This document shows, one piece after another, positions 1-7,712 of a DNA stretch of 64,000 nt (positions within the stretch are counted from its first letter, which is position 1; each line of letters opens with the position of its first letter). This stretch comes from Paenibacillus hamazuiensis (GTDB taxonomy: Bacteria; Bacillota; Bacilli; Paenibacillales; NBRC-103111), in contig NZ_JALRMO010000001.1 of assembly GCF_023276405.1 (NCBI RefSeq), forward strand, positions 3,596,001-3,660,000. The letters run 5' to 3'. Made by a program: the position numbers and the translations under genes. Below the pieces are notes generated by a model. It searched no databases. It worked only from the letters and a program-made list of their open reading frames with translations, and was not told the DNA's origin.

Positions 1-1038
1 CGACCGCAGTCTCGCGATTGCTCTTTCCATTTTTTCGCTGACATAAGCGGAGACGACGACGATGTCCGCATTCGTGACAAACCGCTCCGCTTCCTCTTCC
101 AAAAAAGCGTCGAACGGGATGCTGCGCGCGATCACAAGGCGGGCCATCGTTTCCAGCAAATAGGTGAGCTGCCCGGAGCCGTTTTCCGGCTCCACCCGAA
201 CCGGCTCCTTGGGAGCGTCGATCGAATAGGCGTTTGTCCCGAAGCCGGTTTCGATCCCCTGCGCAATCGTCTCGTGAGCGATTGCGGCCGCATAAGAGAT
301 CCCCCGCTCGATCAGCTCCTCGTCGTTCACCTGGCTCCACATTTTCTCGTGGTCTTCGACGTTCACATAAATCATCACCCGATGATCCGCGGTAAAATCG
401 TGCTGGTGCACCTGCAGCTTGCCGCTGCGCGCCGTCGCCTTCCAGTTGATCCCTTTCATCGGATCGCCGAACCGGTATTCCCTGACGCCGGCGATCATAA
501 ACGGATCGTCGACGATCCAGCGGCGCACGGTAAAATCTCCTTGCCAGCTGTGGGACGGCAATCCGATTTCCTCCAGCGGCGCCGGCTTCGGAAAAACGAG
601 CAGCTCGGCGTCGACGGCAATCTGCTCGGACGTCGTGTAAATCCCGAGCACATCGCCGCACGTCAGCGTGGCCGAGCTGAGCCGGTAGCAGCCTCTTCTC
701 AGGCAGACGATCTTGTGCCGCCGCGTCATTTGCGTGTAAGGCATCAGGCTGAACAGGCTGCGATGATTTTGAAACAGCGTGCCGCTGTCGATGTTCAGGT
801 TGGCCTGGCTTTGAAACTGCAGACCGGCGTGGATAAGCAACTCCAGCCGAAGCCACGGCACCGGCAGCAGCTTGCGGTTGGCAATGCGCTCCACCATCTC
901 GACTTCCTCCCCGGCATAACACGAACGGGTGCTGAAAAATCGCTCGTAGGTCAGCTTTTTCTGTCCGTATTTGCGGAAGAAATAACCCTGCAGGAAAACG
1001 AGAACGACCGCCACAAAAAGTATCCAATGAATGCTCAT
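1..1038 (-). CDS. DUF58 domain protein, C-terminus cut by window edge
   Basis: The reading frame stays open from an ATG at 1038 to the left edge, so at least 346 residues are present and the end is missing. The start has a ribosome site (TAGGAG) about 9 bases upstream. An N-terminal hydrophobic segment (residues 3-17) is followed by a beta-rich region and then the DUF58 signature around REYRFGDPMKGINWKATARS, after which comes a vWA-like fold. DUF58 proteins usually pair with MoxR ATPases as chaperone-like modules in membrane or envelope processes. The MoxR gene lies 12 bases upstream in the same orientation, which fits a two-gene unit. The exact role is unknown. Confidence 0.85.
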   Translation of the reverse strand, partial: MSIHWILFVAVVLVFLQGYFFRKYGQKKLTYERFFSTRSCYAGEEVEMVERIANRKLLPVPWLRLELLIHAGLQFQSQANLNIDSGTLFQNHRSLFSLMPYTQMTRRHKIVCLRRGCYRLSSATLTCGDVLGIYTTSEQIAVDAELLVFPKPAPLEEIGLPSHSWQGDFTVRRWIVDDPFMIAGVREYRFGDPMKGINWKATARSGKLQVHQHDFTADHRVMIYVNVEDHEKMWSQVNDEELIERGISYAAAIAHETIAQGIETGFGTNAYSIDAPKEPVRVEPENGSGQLTYLLETMARLVIARSIPFDAFLEEEAERFVTNADIVVVSAYVSEKMERAIARLRS

Positions 1039-1050
1039 GGCCGGCCGCTC

Positions 1051-2013
1051 CTATCGCGACAGCAAATTCGGCTCGCTCGGGACCGTCACGTCCCGCAGGA
1101 TATGGTCGATCGCGGCTTCGGCGGCGTCTCCCTTCGTCCGGTAGGAGCCTTTCATGACGAGCCGGTGGGCGAGCACCGGCTTCGCCATGCTTTTCACATC
1201 GTCGGGCGTCACATAGTCGCGGCCGCGCAAAGCGGCGTGCACCTGCGCCGCCTTCAGCAGCGCCTGGCTGCCGCGCGGGCTGGCGCCCATCGCCACGTCG
1301 CTGTGGCTGCGCGTTTTTTCCACGATTTGCAGCAGGTAGGCGAGCACGTCGTCCTCGGCCCCGACCGCGGCGTAGCTGTTTTGCGCGGCTATGATATCCG
1401 AGGCGTCGGCAACGGCTCCGATCTTCTCCAGAGGGCTTTCCTCCCTGAACCGTTTCAATATTTGCAACCCTTCTTCATGCGACGGGTAGCCCATCCTGAT
1501 TTTGAACAAAAAACGGTCAAGCTGCGCTTCCGGCAGAGGAAACGTTCCCTGGTTCTCGACCGGATTTTGCGTCGCTATGACCATAAACGGCCGCGCCAGC
1601 GCGCGGGTTTCCCCGTCGATGCTGATCTGCCGCTCCTCCATGCATTCGAGCAGGCTCGACTGCGTGCGCGGCGTGGCCCGGTTGATTTCGTCGGCGAGCA
1701 GGATGTTCGTAAACAGCGGCCCGGCGCGAAATTCGAATTCGCCCAGCTTTTGATTGTAAAAATGAATTCCGCTCAAATCGGAAGGAAGCAGATCGGGAGT
1801 AAATTGTATGCGCTTAAATCGGCAATCGAGCGATTTGGACATCGCCTTCGCCAGCAGCGTTTTTCCCGTGCCCGGCACATCTTCCAGCAAAATATGCCCC
1901 GACGCGATGATGGCGATCAGCAGCTTCTCGATGACATCTTCTTTCCCGACAATGACTTCGCTGATATTGCTCTGAATGCGGCCCGCCAGCTCGCGGATGT
2001 TGGCTATCGGCAT
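1051..2013 (-). CDS. MoxR family AAA+ ATPase
   Basis: This 320-residue protein has a P-loop DVPGTGKT (residues 45-52), a Walker B LLADEIN (about 105-111), a sensor ATQNP (about 147-151), and the C-terminal lid domain of MoxR ATPases. MoxR proteins use ATP to remodel or activate partner proteins, typically DUF58/vWA proteins. The ATG start is preceded by GGGAGAGG. The DUF58 gene follows directly, so the two are probably cotranscribed. A second MoxR-DUF58 pair lies at 34669-36875. The two MoxR proteins share the core motifs but diverge outside them, so they are old paralogues rather than a recent duplication. Confidence 0.93.
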   Translation of the reverse strand: MPIANIRELAGRIQSNISEVIVGKEDVIEKLLIAIIASGHILLEDVPGTGKTLLAKAMSKSLDCRFKRIQFTPDLLPSDLSGIHFYNQKLGEFEFRAGPLFTNILLADEINRATPRTQSSLLECMEERQISIDGETRALARPFMVIATQNPVENQGTFPLPEAQLDRFLFKIRMGYPSHEEGLQILKRFREESPLEKIGAVADASDIIAAQNSYAAVGAEDDVLAYLLQIVEKTRSHSDVAMGASPRGSQALLKAAQVHAALRGRDYVTPDDVKSMAKPVLAHRLVMKGSYRTKGDAAEAAIDHILRDVTVPSEPNLLSR

Positions 2014-2187
2014 GTACGTCCTCTCCCTTTGCAGCGTCTTTTAAATTAAACTTACCATAAACCGGCAAGGCTGCCTACGGGAAAAATCGGAAACCCCCGC
2101 GAATAACGCCGTTTGAAAAATTTAGCATACTTATAGGCGATATGGTAGAGTTAGAAGTAGATCGATAGTATAGGCGGTGCGCTCCGG

Positions 2188-3156
2188 ATGAGGTTTTTAT
2201 TCAGCGTTCTGGGAAGAATATCCGAGAATCGGAATGTAACTCACGAATTATACAAAATGAAGCAATACGAGCTCATGGAGTTTTTTAAAATGGCGGTAAA
2301 AAACGGTTACCTGAAACAGCTGAACGACCGGGCCGGAATATCGTACGAGGTCACGGACAAAGGTCATGCGTTTCTTGAATCTTTCAAGCACCTGGAAAAA
2401 GAAATGCCTGCCGATCCCCGCGAACTTCCTCATTGGGTTCGTTTTGAAGGCGATGTATACCATCCGCGGAAAAATGGCTATTTCCAACCACAGAGCGGCC
2501 GGGAAAACAGTTACAAGTACGGCGAATGGACTCAAAAATTAAGATTGACCCATAAAGCTGTTGCCGAAAAAGGAGGGCGGACCAAACTTTCCATCGATCC
2601 CCCTGCCTCCGAGGAAGAAATCGTGCAAGTGGAAAAACGGCTTAAACAGGGACTGCCCGAATCGTTCAGAAGAGTGCTTCTTCAATATTCGCGTAAAGTT
2701 TACTTTTATTGGGCTCTGGATGAAAGCAGAGGAATCGAAACATCCTGCGGCTTTATATCGGGAGGCGGATTTTTCGACCACGGCTTGTGGGACCTGGGCC
2801 AGCTGATTCATTTTGACCGCTGCCGGAAGGATAACGAGTATTTAGATGAATATGAGCCGGATCCGCTTTGGGCTCATTCGTTCGTTTTTGCGCTCAACGG
2901 AATGGGCGACTGCTTGGGCATCGATATGAAATATAATATCGGCGAAGTCGTGTATTTGCCGCATGAACGGGAATATTCCGGCTGGAGATTAGGGAGATCG
3001 TTCGAGTCGTTTATGGAAAATTGGATCCATATCGGCTGCTCGGGTTTGTTTGTTAAGGAATGGGCCGGATTTCAGGCGGCAGACGCTCCGTATATCGATC
3101 ATCGTTCCGAAAATGCCGCACCGGTTAAAAAACAGCTGGGACTCGCCGAAAGTTAA
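2188..3156 (+). CDS. Winged-helix plus SMI1/KNR4-like protein
   Basis: This 322-residue soluble protein appears to have two domains. Residues about 1-72 look like a winged helix of the HTH_45 type (pattern MKQYELMEFFKMAVKNGYL, then YEVTDKGHAFLESF). Residues about 137-284 match the SMI1/KNR4 plan: an acidic entry helix (PPASEEEIVQVEKRLKQGLP), an internal GDCLGID strand, and a closing FESFMENWIHIGC. SMI1/KNR4 proteins often act as immunity proteins against secreted toxins, but no toxin gene is adjacent. The gene is divergent from the MoxR gene. The start has no clear ribosome site, and the upstream frame closes at 2158. The domain assignment is from motif reading only. Confidence 0.7.
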   Translation: MRFLFSVLGRISENRNVTHELYKMKQYELMEFFKMAVKNGYLKQLNDRAGISYEVTDKGHAFLESFKHLEKEMPADPRELPHWVRFEGDVYHPRKNGYFQPQSGRENSYKYGEWTQKLRLTHKAVAEKGGRTKLSIDPPASEEEIVQVEKRLKQGLPESFRRVLLQYSRKVYFYWALDESRGIETSCGFISGGGFFDHGLWDLGQLIHFDRCRKDNEYLDEYEPDPLWAHSFVFALNGMGDCLGIDMKYNIGEVVYLPHEREYSGWRLGRSFESFMENWIHIGCSGLFVKEWAGFQAADAPYIDHRSENAAPVKKQLGLAES

Positions 3157-3230
3157 CCATTGGAACAAATCCCCTAAAAGTGAACCTTTACAGCCTATTC
3201 CTGGTACTTTTGGAGAAGCCCCCGATTATC

Positions 3231-3281
3231 CATAAAACAAAAAACCTCCGCGAGTGAGACGCCAACGTCCCGCCGGAGGCT
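3231..3281 (-). terminator. Rho-independent terminator of pdaA
   Basis: On the minus strand a CCTCCG/CGGAGG stem is followed by a run of six T, starting just after the pdaA stop codon. It separates pdaA from the convergent SMI1-like gene. Confidence 0.75.
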
Positions 3282-3287
3282 TCATGC

Positions 3288-4076
3288 CTAGTATTCCTTC
3301 ACTTTCATCTCATCGAGGCTCTTGAACGTATACCCTTGCGCACGCGCGTCGTCGATGATCCGCCCGAGCGCCTCGGCGTTATCCTTCGATACCGAATGCA
3401 GCAAAATCACCGCTCCCGGATGAAGCTGTTTCATTACGCTGTCATACGCGTAGCCGGCGCCTCTCTGCTTATTCGTTTCCCAGTCCCGGTACGCCACCGA
3501 CCAGAAGACGCTCGTATAACCCAGCTTCTTGCTGCCCTGCAGCACTCGATCGCTGAAAATGCCGCGCGGCGGGCGCAAGTAACGCATCTCTTTTTGCCCG
3601 GTTATATCGGCAACGGCGTATTTGACTTTATCGAGCTCTTCCTTCAGCCTTTCGTTGGAAACTTGGCTCATATCCGGATGGCTCCACGAATGGTTGCCGA
3701 TCAAATGTCCTTCCTCCACCATCCGCTTCAGCAGCTCGGGTTTGTCTTTAATGTATTGCCCCGTTACGAAAAAAATCGCCGGCACCTGCTTCTCCTTAAG
3801 CGTATTTAAAATGCCGGGCGTGTACCCGTTCTCATAGCCGTTGTCGAACGTCAGATACAGCTCCTTCTGCGTCGTATCCCCTAAAAAAATCGCCTCATGT
3901 TTCTTGACGATCTCCTTGAAGCCCTCTTGATCGATCGACGGGCGCGCGCCGTTTTTGCTTTTTTTGAAGCCGTAATGATACGGCTTGTCGGGGTAAGCGT
4001 CCGCCGCGGACGGCGCAAGCGCGAGGACGGATAACACGAGGGCGGCCATTACGGCCGGCATAAAAGGACGTTTCAT
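3288..4076 (-). CDS. pdaA: Polysaccharide deacetylase, spore-cortex de-N-acetylase
   Basis: This 262-residue secreted protein has a signal peptide (cleavage likely after ADA, residue 27) and a NodB-type deacetylase domain. The metal and catalytic motif is TFDNGY (76-81) with NHSWSH (128-133), and RPPRG and LLHS motifs follow. TFDNGYENGYT is characteristic of PdaA, which removes the N-acetyl group from muramic acid before muramic delta-lactam forms in the spore cortex; this modification is needed for germination. The length matches Bacillus PdaA (about 263). AAAGGAGAG lies 13 bases before the ATG. A possible forespore promoter lies upstream (4133-4162). The gene appears monocistronic. Confidence 0.9.
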   Translation of the reverse strand: MKRPFMPAVMAALVLSVLALAPSAADAYPDKPYHYGFKKSKNGARPSIDQEGFKEIVKKHEAIFLGDTTQKELYLTFDNGYENGYTPGILNTLKEKQVPAIFFVTGQYIKDKPELLKRMVEEGHLIGNHSWSHPDMSQVSNERLKEELDKVKYAVADITGQKEMRYLRPPRGIFSDRVLQGSKKLGYTSVFWSVAYRDWETNKQRGAGYAYDSVMKQLHPGAVILLHSVSKDNAEALGRIIDDARAQGYTFKSLDEMKVKEY

Positions 4077-4132
4077 GGGCAGGCAGTCTCTCCTTTACGT
4101 TCGGAAGCTTTCCGGTATCAAGTTACCGCACG

Positions 4133-4162
4133 TAATATTCCTCTCCGCCCATATTTTTATAC
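4133..4162 (-). promoter_or_regulatory. Possible sigma-G-like promoter of pdaA
   Basis: On the minus strand a -35-like GTATA is followed after 18 bases by AATATTA, one base away from the CATANTA consensus of forespore sigma factors. It ends about 57 bases before the pdaA start. Bacillus pdaA is transcribed by sigma G, so the match is plausible but short. Confidence 0.4.
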
Positions 4163-4182
4163 CACTTTGATCGACAGCCCAC

Positions 4183-4983
4183 TTATATGCCGATATACTT
4201 GGCCCCGTCCTTTTGCAGCCCGAGATATTCCAGAAACCGGACGACCTCCATATCCCAAAACTCCCACGTATGCCCGTGCCCTTCCGCCTCGTGGTACACG
4301 TAATCGTACGGATTGCCCTCGAGGCCGGCGAAAAAGTCGCGCATGATCTCGTTCAAATCGAGCCACGGATCCAGGCTGCCGCACGCATGGTACACTCTTG
4401 GAAGCGGCATTCCTTTCCTTAAAGCTTCGCGTCCCAAATGCTTCAGATCGTTGTGGGTGTTTTTCAGGCTGCCTTCCCCGAATAAGACAATACGGTCATA
4501 GGCACGTTTGGAGCCGTCGTTTACGAAAGGAATATCGGACTTGTCCCCCGCCGAAAAAGCCCCGATTGCCGCATACAGATCCGGCCTCGCCAGTCCCACC
4601 CTCAAGCAGCCGTAGCCGCCGTTGGAAAAACCGGAGATGTAGTTGTCTTCGCGCGCAGCGGACAACCGCGGGAACATATGGCGTAAAATACGCGGCAGCT
4701 CCTCGGAAACGTATGTAAAAAACCGTCCGCCGTGCAGCATGTCCGTAAAACACGAGTTAAGCCCGCCGGGGATGACGACCGCAATGCCGTATTCGAGCGC
4801 ATATCGTTCGATCGCGCTCATCCTGAGCCATGCCGTCGCATCGCCGGAGCCGCCGTGCAGAAGCCAAAGCGTCTTCAGCTTGCCGTCTCCCGAGTAAGGA
4901 CGTTTCTCCTGCGGCAATATGACATTTGTTTCCATGTCCATGCCCAGAATTTCCGAGTGAAAATGAGTTTCGATCCAAGCCAT
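4183..4983 (-). CDS. Alpha/beta-hydrolase, tributyrin-esterase/esterase-D-like
   Basis: This 266-residue cytoplasmic esterase has the LLHGGSGD oxyanion motif (41-48), the nucleophile elbow GFSNGG with Ser120, an Asp at 205 (CGSLDPW), and a His at 238 (GHGHTW), so the triad is intact. It resembles the EstA/esterase-D family, which hydrolyses short acyl esters. The start at 4983 follows AAAGGGGGG; the frame stays open upstream to 5100, but those codons overlap the preceding gene. It lies 16 bases after a paralogue that has lost the same catalytic residues, so the two are probably cotranscribed. The natural substrate is unknown. Confidence 0.85.
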   Translation of the reverse strand: MAWIETHFHSEILGMDMETNVILPQEKRPYSGDGKLKTLWLLHGGSGDATAWLRMSAIERYALEYGIAVVIPGGLNSCFTDMLHGGRFFTYVSEELPRILRHMFPRLSAAREDNYISGFSNGGYGCLRVGLARPDLYAAIGAFSAGDKSDIPFVNDGSKRAYDRIVLFGEGSLKNTHNDLKHLGREALRKGMPLPRVYHACGSLDPWLDLNEIMRDFFAGLEGNPYDYVYHEAEGHGHTWEFWDMEVVRFLEYLGLQKDGAKYIGI

Positions 4984-4999
4984 GTTTTGGTCCCCCCCT

Positions 5000-5782
5000 T
5001 TATACCGCACCGGATTCGCGAAGCGGCAGCCATTTGAGCAGACGCTCCAAACACGCATCCCGATATGCCCAGCCGCCGCGGTCCCCCGGCCCCTCGTCAA
5101 AGGTCAAAGGCAGTCCGAGCTTCAGCGCATGCTCCTTAAAGCGGACATTTTCCTCATATAAAACATCCCCGGTTCCGCACGATATGTACAGCGCGCTGCG
5201 AGGTCCGTCCGTGCGGGCCGCTTGTTCCGCTGCGGCAAAAAGGTCGTTTACGCTCCCAGGCAAAGTTTCCTTGCTCCCGAAAATATCTGCGGCCAGCTGC
5301 GGGTCCAGGCGTTCAAACAGACTGACCGCATCCATTGCTCCCGAGATCGACGCGACCGCGCCAAATGTATCCGAAGCGAGGAGCCCTGCCTTCATCGCTC
5401 CGTATCCGCCCATATCCGCCCCGGCGATAAAACGGCGCTCCCTGGCGCCCGACAGCGGAAACATGCGCTCGCATACCGCAGGAAGCTCCTCGGCAATGAA
5501 CGTGAAATAATCCCGGCCATACGCCATGTCCGTATACCAGCCCAAATGTCCAGCCGGCATCACTACGGCAAGCGGCAAATCTTCGGCGTATCTCTCTATG
5601 CTTGTCCGCCTAAGCCAAGCGGTGTGATCGTCTCCCGCTCCATGCAGCAAATACAGTGCCGGGTACGGCCCCGGATCGATTGTTTTACCCGCTCCTTTGG
5701 ATACGTGCTGCGGCAGGAGCACCTCCATCGGTACAGGCATGCGCAGCGTTTCGGAATGATAATGCACATGAAGCCATGCCAT
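5000..5782 (-). CDS. Esterase-like protein lacking Ser and His of the triad
   Basis: This 260-residue paralogue of the downstream gene keeps the fold markers: MAWLHVHYHSETLRM at the start, LLHGAGDDHTAWL, and the Asp in CGTGDV (206). The nucleophile elbow, however, reads GADMGGYG, with Asp123 where Ser is expected. The histidine region reads GPGDRGGWAYRD, with no His at the usual place. As read, it cannot use the standard Ser-His-Asp mechanism. The frame is intact and the ribosome site (AAAGGAGAT) is strong, so it is not an obvious pseudogene. It may be a binding or regulatory partner of the active paralogue, or use another mechanism; both are inference. The start at 5782 aligns with the start of the paralogue. 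Confidence 0.85.
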   Translation of the reverse strand: MAWLHVHYHSETLRMPVPMEVLLPQHVSKGAGKTIDPGPYPALYLLHGAGDDHTAWLRRTSIERYAEDLPLAVVMPAGHLGWYTDMAYGRDYFTFIAEELPAVCERMFPLSGARERRFIAGADMGGYGAMKAGLLASDTFGAVASISGAMDAVSLFERLDPQLAADIFGSKETLPGSVNDLFAAAEQAARTDGPRSALYISCGTGDVLYEENVRFKEHALKLGLPLTFDEGPGDRGGWAYRDACLERLLKWLPLRESGAV

Positions 5783-5825
5783 CGGAATATCTCCTTTTCG
5801 ATAGAACTTGTTAACCACAGTTTCT

Positions 5826-5854
5826 ATAGTAACGCATTAGCGCCGCACCGCCAA
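5826..5854 (-). promoter_or_regulatory. Promoter of the two-gene esterase operon
   Basis: On the minus strand TTGGCG is followed after 17 bases by TACTAT, about 45 bases before the first esterase start. This fits a sigma-A promoter. Confidence 0.5.
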
Positions 5855-5892
5855 CCATGGAACGGTCGCCCGGGCAGGATCGGATACCGGCA

Positions 5893-5931
5893 CAACAGCA
5901 AACAACCGGTCCCCTGAGAGAGACCGGTTGT
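5893..5931 (-). terminator. Terminator after the RND operon
   Basis: A perfect 10-bp inverted repeat (ACAACCGGTC at 5902-5911, GACCGGTTGT at 5922-5931) lies just past the stop of the secreted-protein gene. The T-run that follows on the minus strand is weak. Confidence 0.5.
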
Positions 5932-5950
5932 CTAAAGTTCGGGCAGCCCC

Positions 5951-7693
5951 TTACTTCACGAATTTGGCAACGAGCCGCTTGGCGTCGCCGTTTGCAGTCG
6001 GGAATACCTCAAATATTTTCAGCGTAAGCGGAGAATCGAACTGCTCGGACGTTCCGTTAAAAGGAAGATTGTTTTCTCCGGAGACAAGCCGTCCTTGTCC
6101 GATCAGCGGTTTGACACCTGTCGCCACCAGACGCCCGGCGTTATCGTACAGCTCGAATTGCAGATTCGGGAACGTAGCGTCAAGCTCCGTCTGTTGTGTG
6201 CGCTGAATGTCCAGGAAGAACTTTCCTTTATACGTATAGGTCTGGTTCGATGTGTTGAATAAATACGATAAGTCCCAATTTTCCACTTTCACATCAAACG
6301 GATAGACACTGAACGAATCGCTCGTATCCTCCGGTTCCGGCTGCAGCTGCACGGCATAAGCCGCAACCGTCGATTTATACGGCGCAGCCGTAACCGCATC
6401 TTCGATTTTCAGCTTCAGGTTTTGACCCGTTTCCGATGCCGGAAGCGAGAATGCATAACTCACGACGATCGAAGAGTTCGGAAGCACTTGTGACGGCGCC
6501 TTTTCCTGCCGCTTGCCCGGATAATCGTATCCGCCCGTACCGACCAGCCCGGTTTGGAAGAGCGGAACCGCCAGCGGCCGCTCGCTTTGGTTGTGAAGCA
6601 CGAATTTGGCTATCGCCGTTTGATTGCCCTGCACGTCGTCTTCGCTCATATGGAACTCGACCAAGGAAACCTGCAATTGCGGATGAATCAGTTCGCTGTT
6701 CGCATCGAATTTCATCGGGGTTCCCATCTGATACGCCTCGGCGGTCGTAGCCTCCGCCTCGTTCGGCAGCAAAATATTAAGCCTTCCCACCTGATAAGTC
6801 ACCGGAGTGGTCTGCGACGGGTCGCTGGAAAACTTCTCTGTCGTCAGCACGTTAAGACTGGAGAGTACCGTATCCTGATCGGTCGGGATGGCAAAATGAA
6901 TGTATTTCTGCTCCTTCGCTTCCAGAGCGACCGTCCCCTGCTCCACCCGGCTTCCTGCAAACACCTTGCTCTCGGATTTGCCGTCAAGCGTAAATTCCGG
7001 CACGATCTCGCGCTGATCGTTCGGGTTGTAGGCGAGCAGCTGAACCAAATAGACCGTGCCTTTCTCCGTCGATTCTTTATGGATATCGACAGGCGTATAT
7101 TGAATCGGCGACGGCTCGGAAGGAATCGTGAACACATCCGACCATTTGAGCAGCGCTTTCGGGTCGGTAATGCCGGTGTCGCTTCCCCTCCAGGCCGCTT
7201 GTGTGATCGGAATGTCGACGATCGGCGTCTCCTTTTTCGGGTACACGTAATAATCGACGTCCGTCCAATTTACCTGCGTAAGCGTAATCGCATCCGTCCG
7301 GTCGATCACCGCCATATAGCTGAGCTCGCTGTCGGCCATCGGTTCAATTGCTTTCGCATTCGCCGCACTCGGCTTCAGGGTGTACACGATGCCGGTCGAG
7401 GTCGTAACGCGCAGATCGTATTCCGGCACGCGGGTCAATTTGCTTCCGTTATTTTTCATCTTTACGACGACGCCGATCCGGGTACCGTTAAGCAGCGGCT
7501 CATTAAGCACGCTTTTCAGTTGGACGTCAAGCACCTCCGTCAAATGGTACCACGCAGCCTCTTGAACGGTTGCCGGTGCGGCAGCGGCCGAAGGTGCGGA
7601 CGGTTCATCCGCCCAGGCTGCCGATGCGCCGGTGTTTAGCAATGATGCGGAAATAACGAGAGTGGCCAGCGTTTTCGATACTTTGGTATGCAT
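5951..7693 (-). CDS. Secreted protein with Ig-like repeats, unknown function
   Basis: This 580-residue protein has a signal peptide (residues 1-28, ending ASAAWA). I do not recognise the family. Four segments share a beta-sandwich pattern in which a strand ending in a hydrophobic-K/N-N motif is followed by VPEY or VPEF-type strands (for example VVVKMKNNGSKLTRVPEY and VQLLAYNPNDQREIVPEF), suggesting four Ig-like domains. No catalytic motif was seen. GAGGAGAATTC precedes the ATG at 7693. The gene starts 19 bases after the RND adaptor gene, so it probably belongs to the efflux operon and may be an extracellular accessory; that role is inferred from position only. Confidence 0.75.
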   Translation of the reverse strand: MHTKVSKTLATLVISASLLNTGASAAWADEPSAPSAAAAPATVQEAAWYHLTEVLDVQLKSVLNEPLLNGTRIGVVVKMKNNGSKLTRVPEYDLRVTTSTGIVYTLKPSAANAKAIEPMADSELSYMAVIDRTDAITLTQVNWTDVDYYVYPKKETPIVDIPITQAAWRGSDTGITDPKALLKWSDVFTIPSEPSPIQYTPVDIHKESTEKGTVYLVQLLAYNPNDQREIVPEFTLDGKSESKVFAGSRVEQGTVALEAKEQKYIHFAIPTDQDTVLSSLNVLTTEKFSSDPSQTTPVTYQVGRLNILLPNEAEATTAEAYQMGTPMKFDANSELIHPQLQVSLVEFHMSEDDVQGNQTAIAKFVLHNQSERPLAVPLFQTGLVGTGGYDYPGKRQEKAPSQVLPNSSIVVSYAFSLPASETGQNLKLKIEDAVTAAPYKSTVAAYAVQLQPEPEDTSDSFSVYPFDVKVENWDLSYLFNTSNQTYTYKGKFFLDIQRTQQTELDATFPNLQFELYDNAGRLVATGVKPLIGQGRLVSGENNLPFNGTSEQFDSPLTLKIFEVFPTANGDAKRLVAKFVK

Positions 7694-7712
7694 GGATGAA
7701 TTCTCCTCACTT

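Noticed and set aside
274-2049. 591-codon open frame on the plus strand over DUF58/MoxR
   Set aside because: It is antisense to two clear genes and its translation is rich in Arg/His with no family motif, as expected for a shadow frame in GC-rich DNA.
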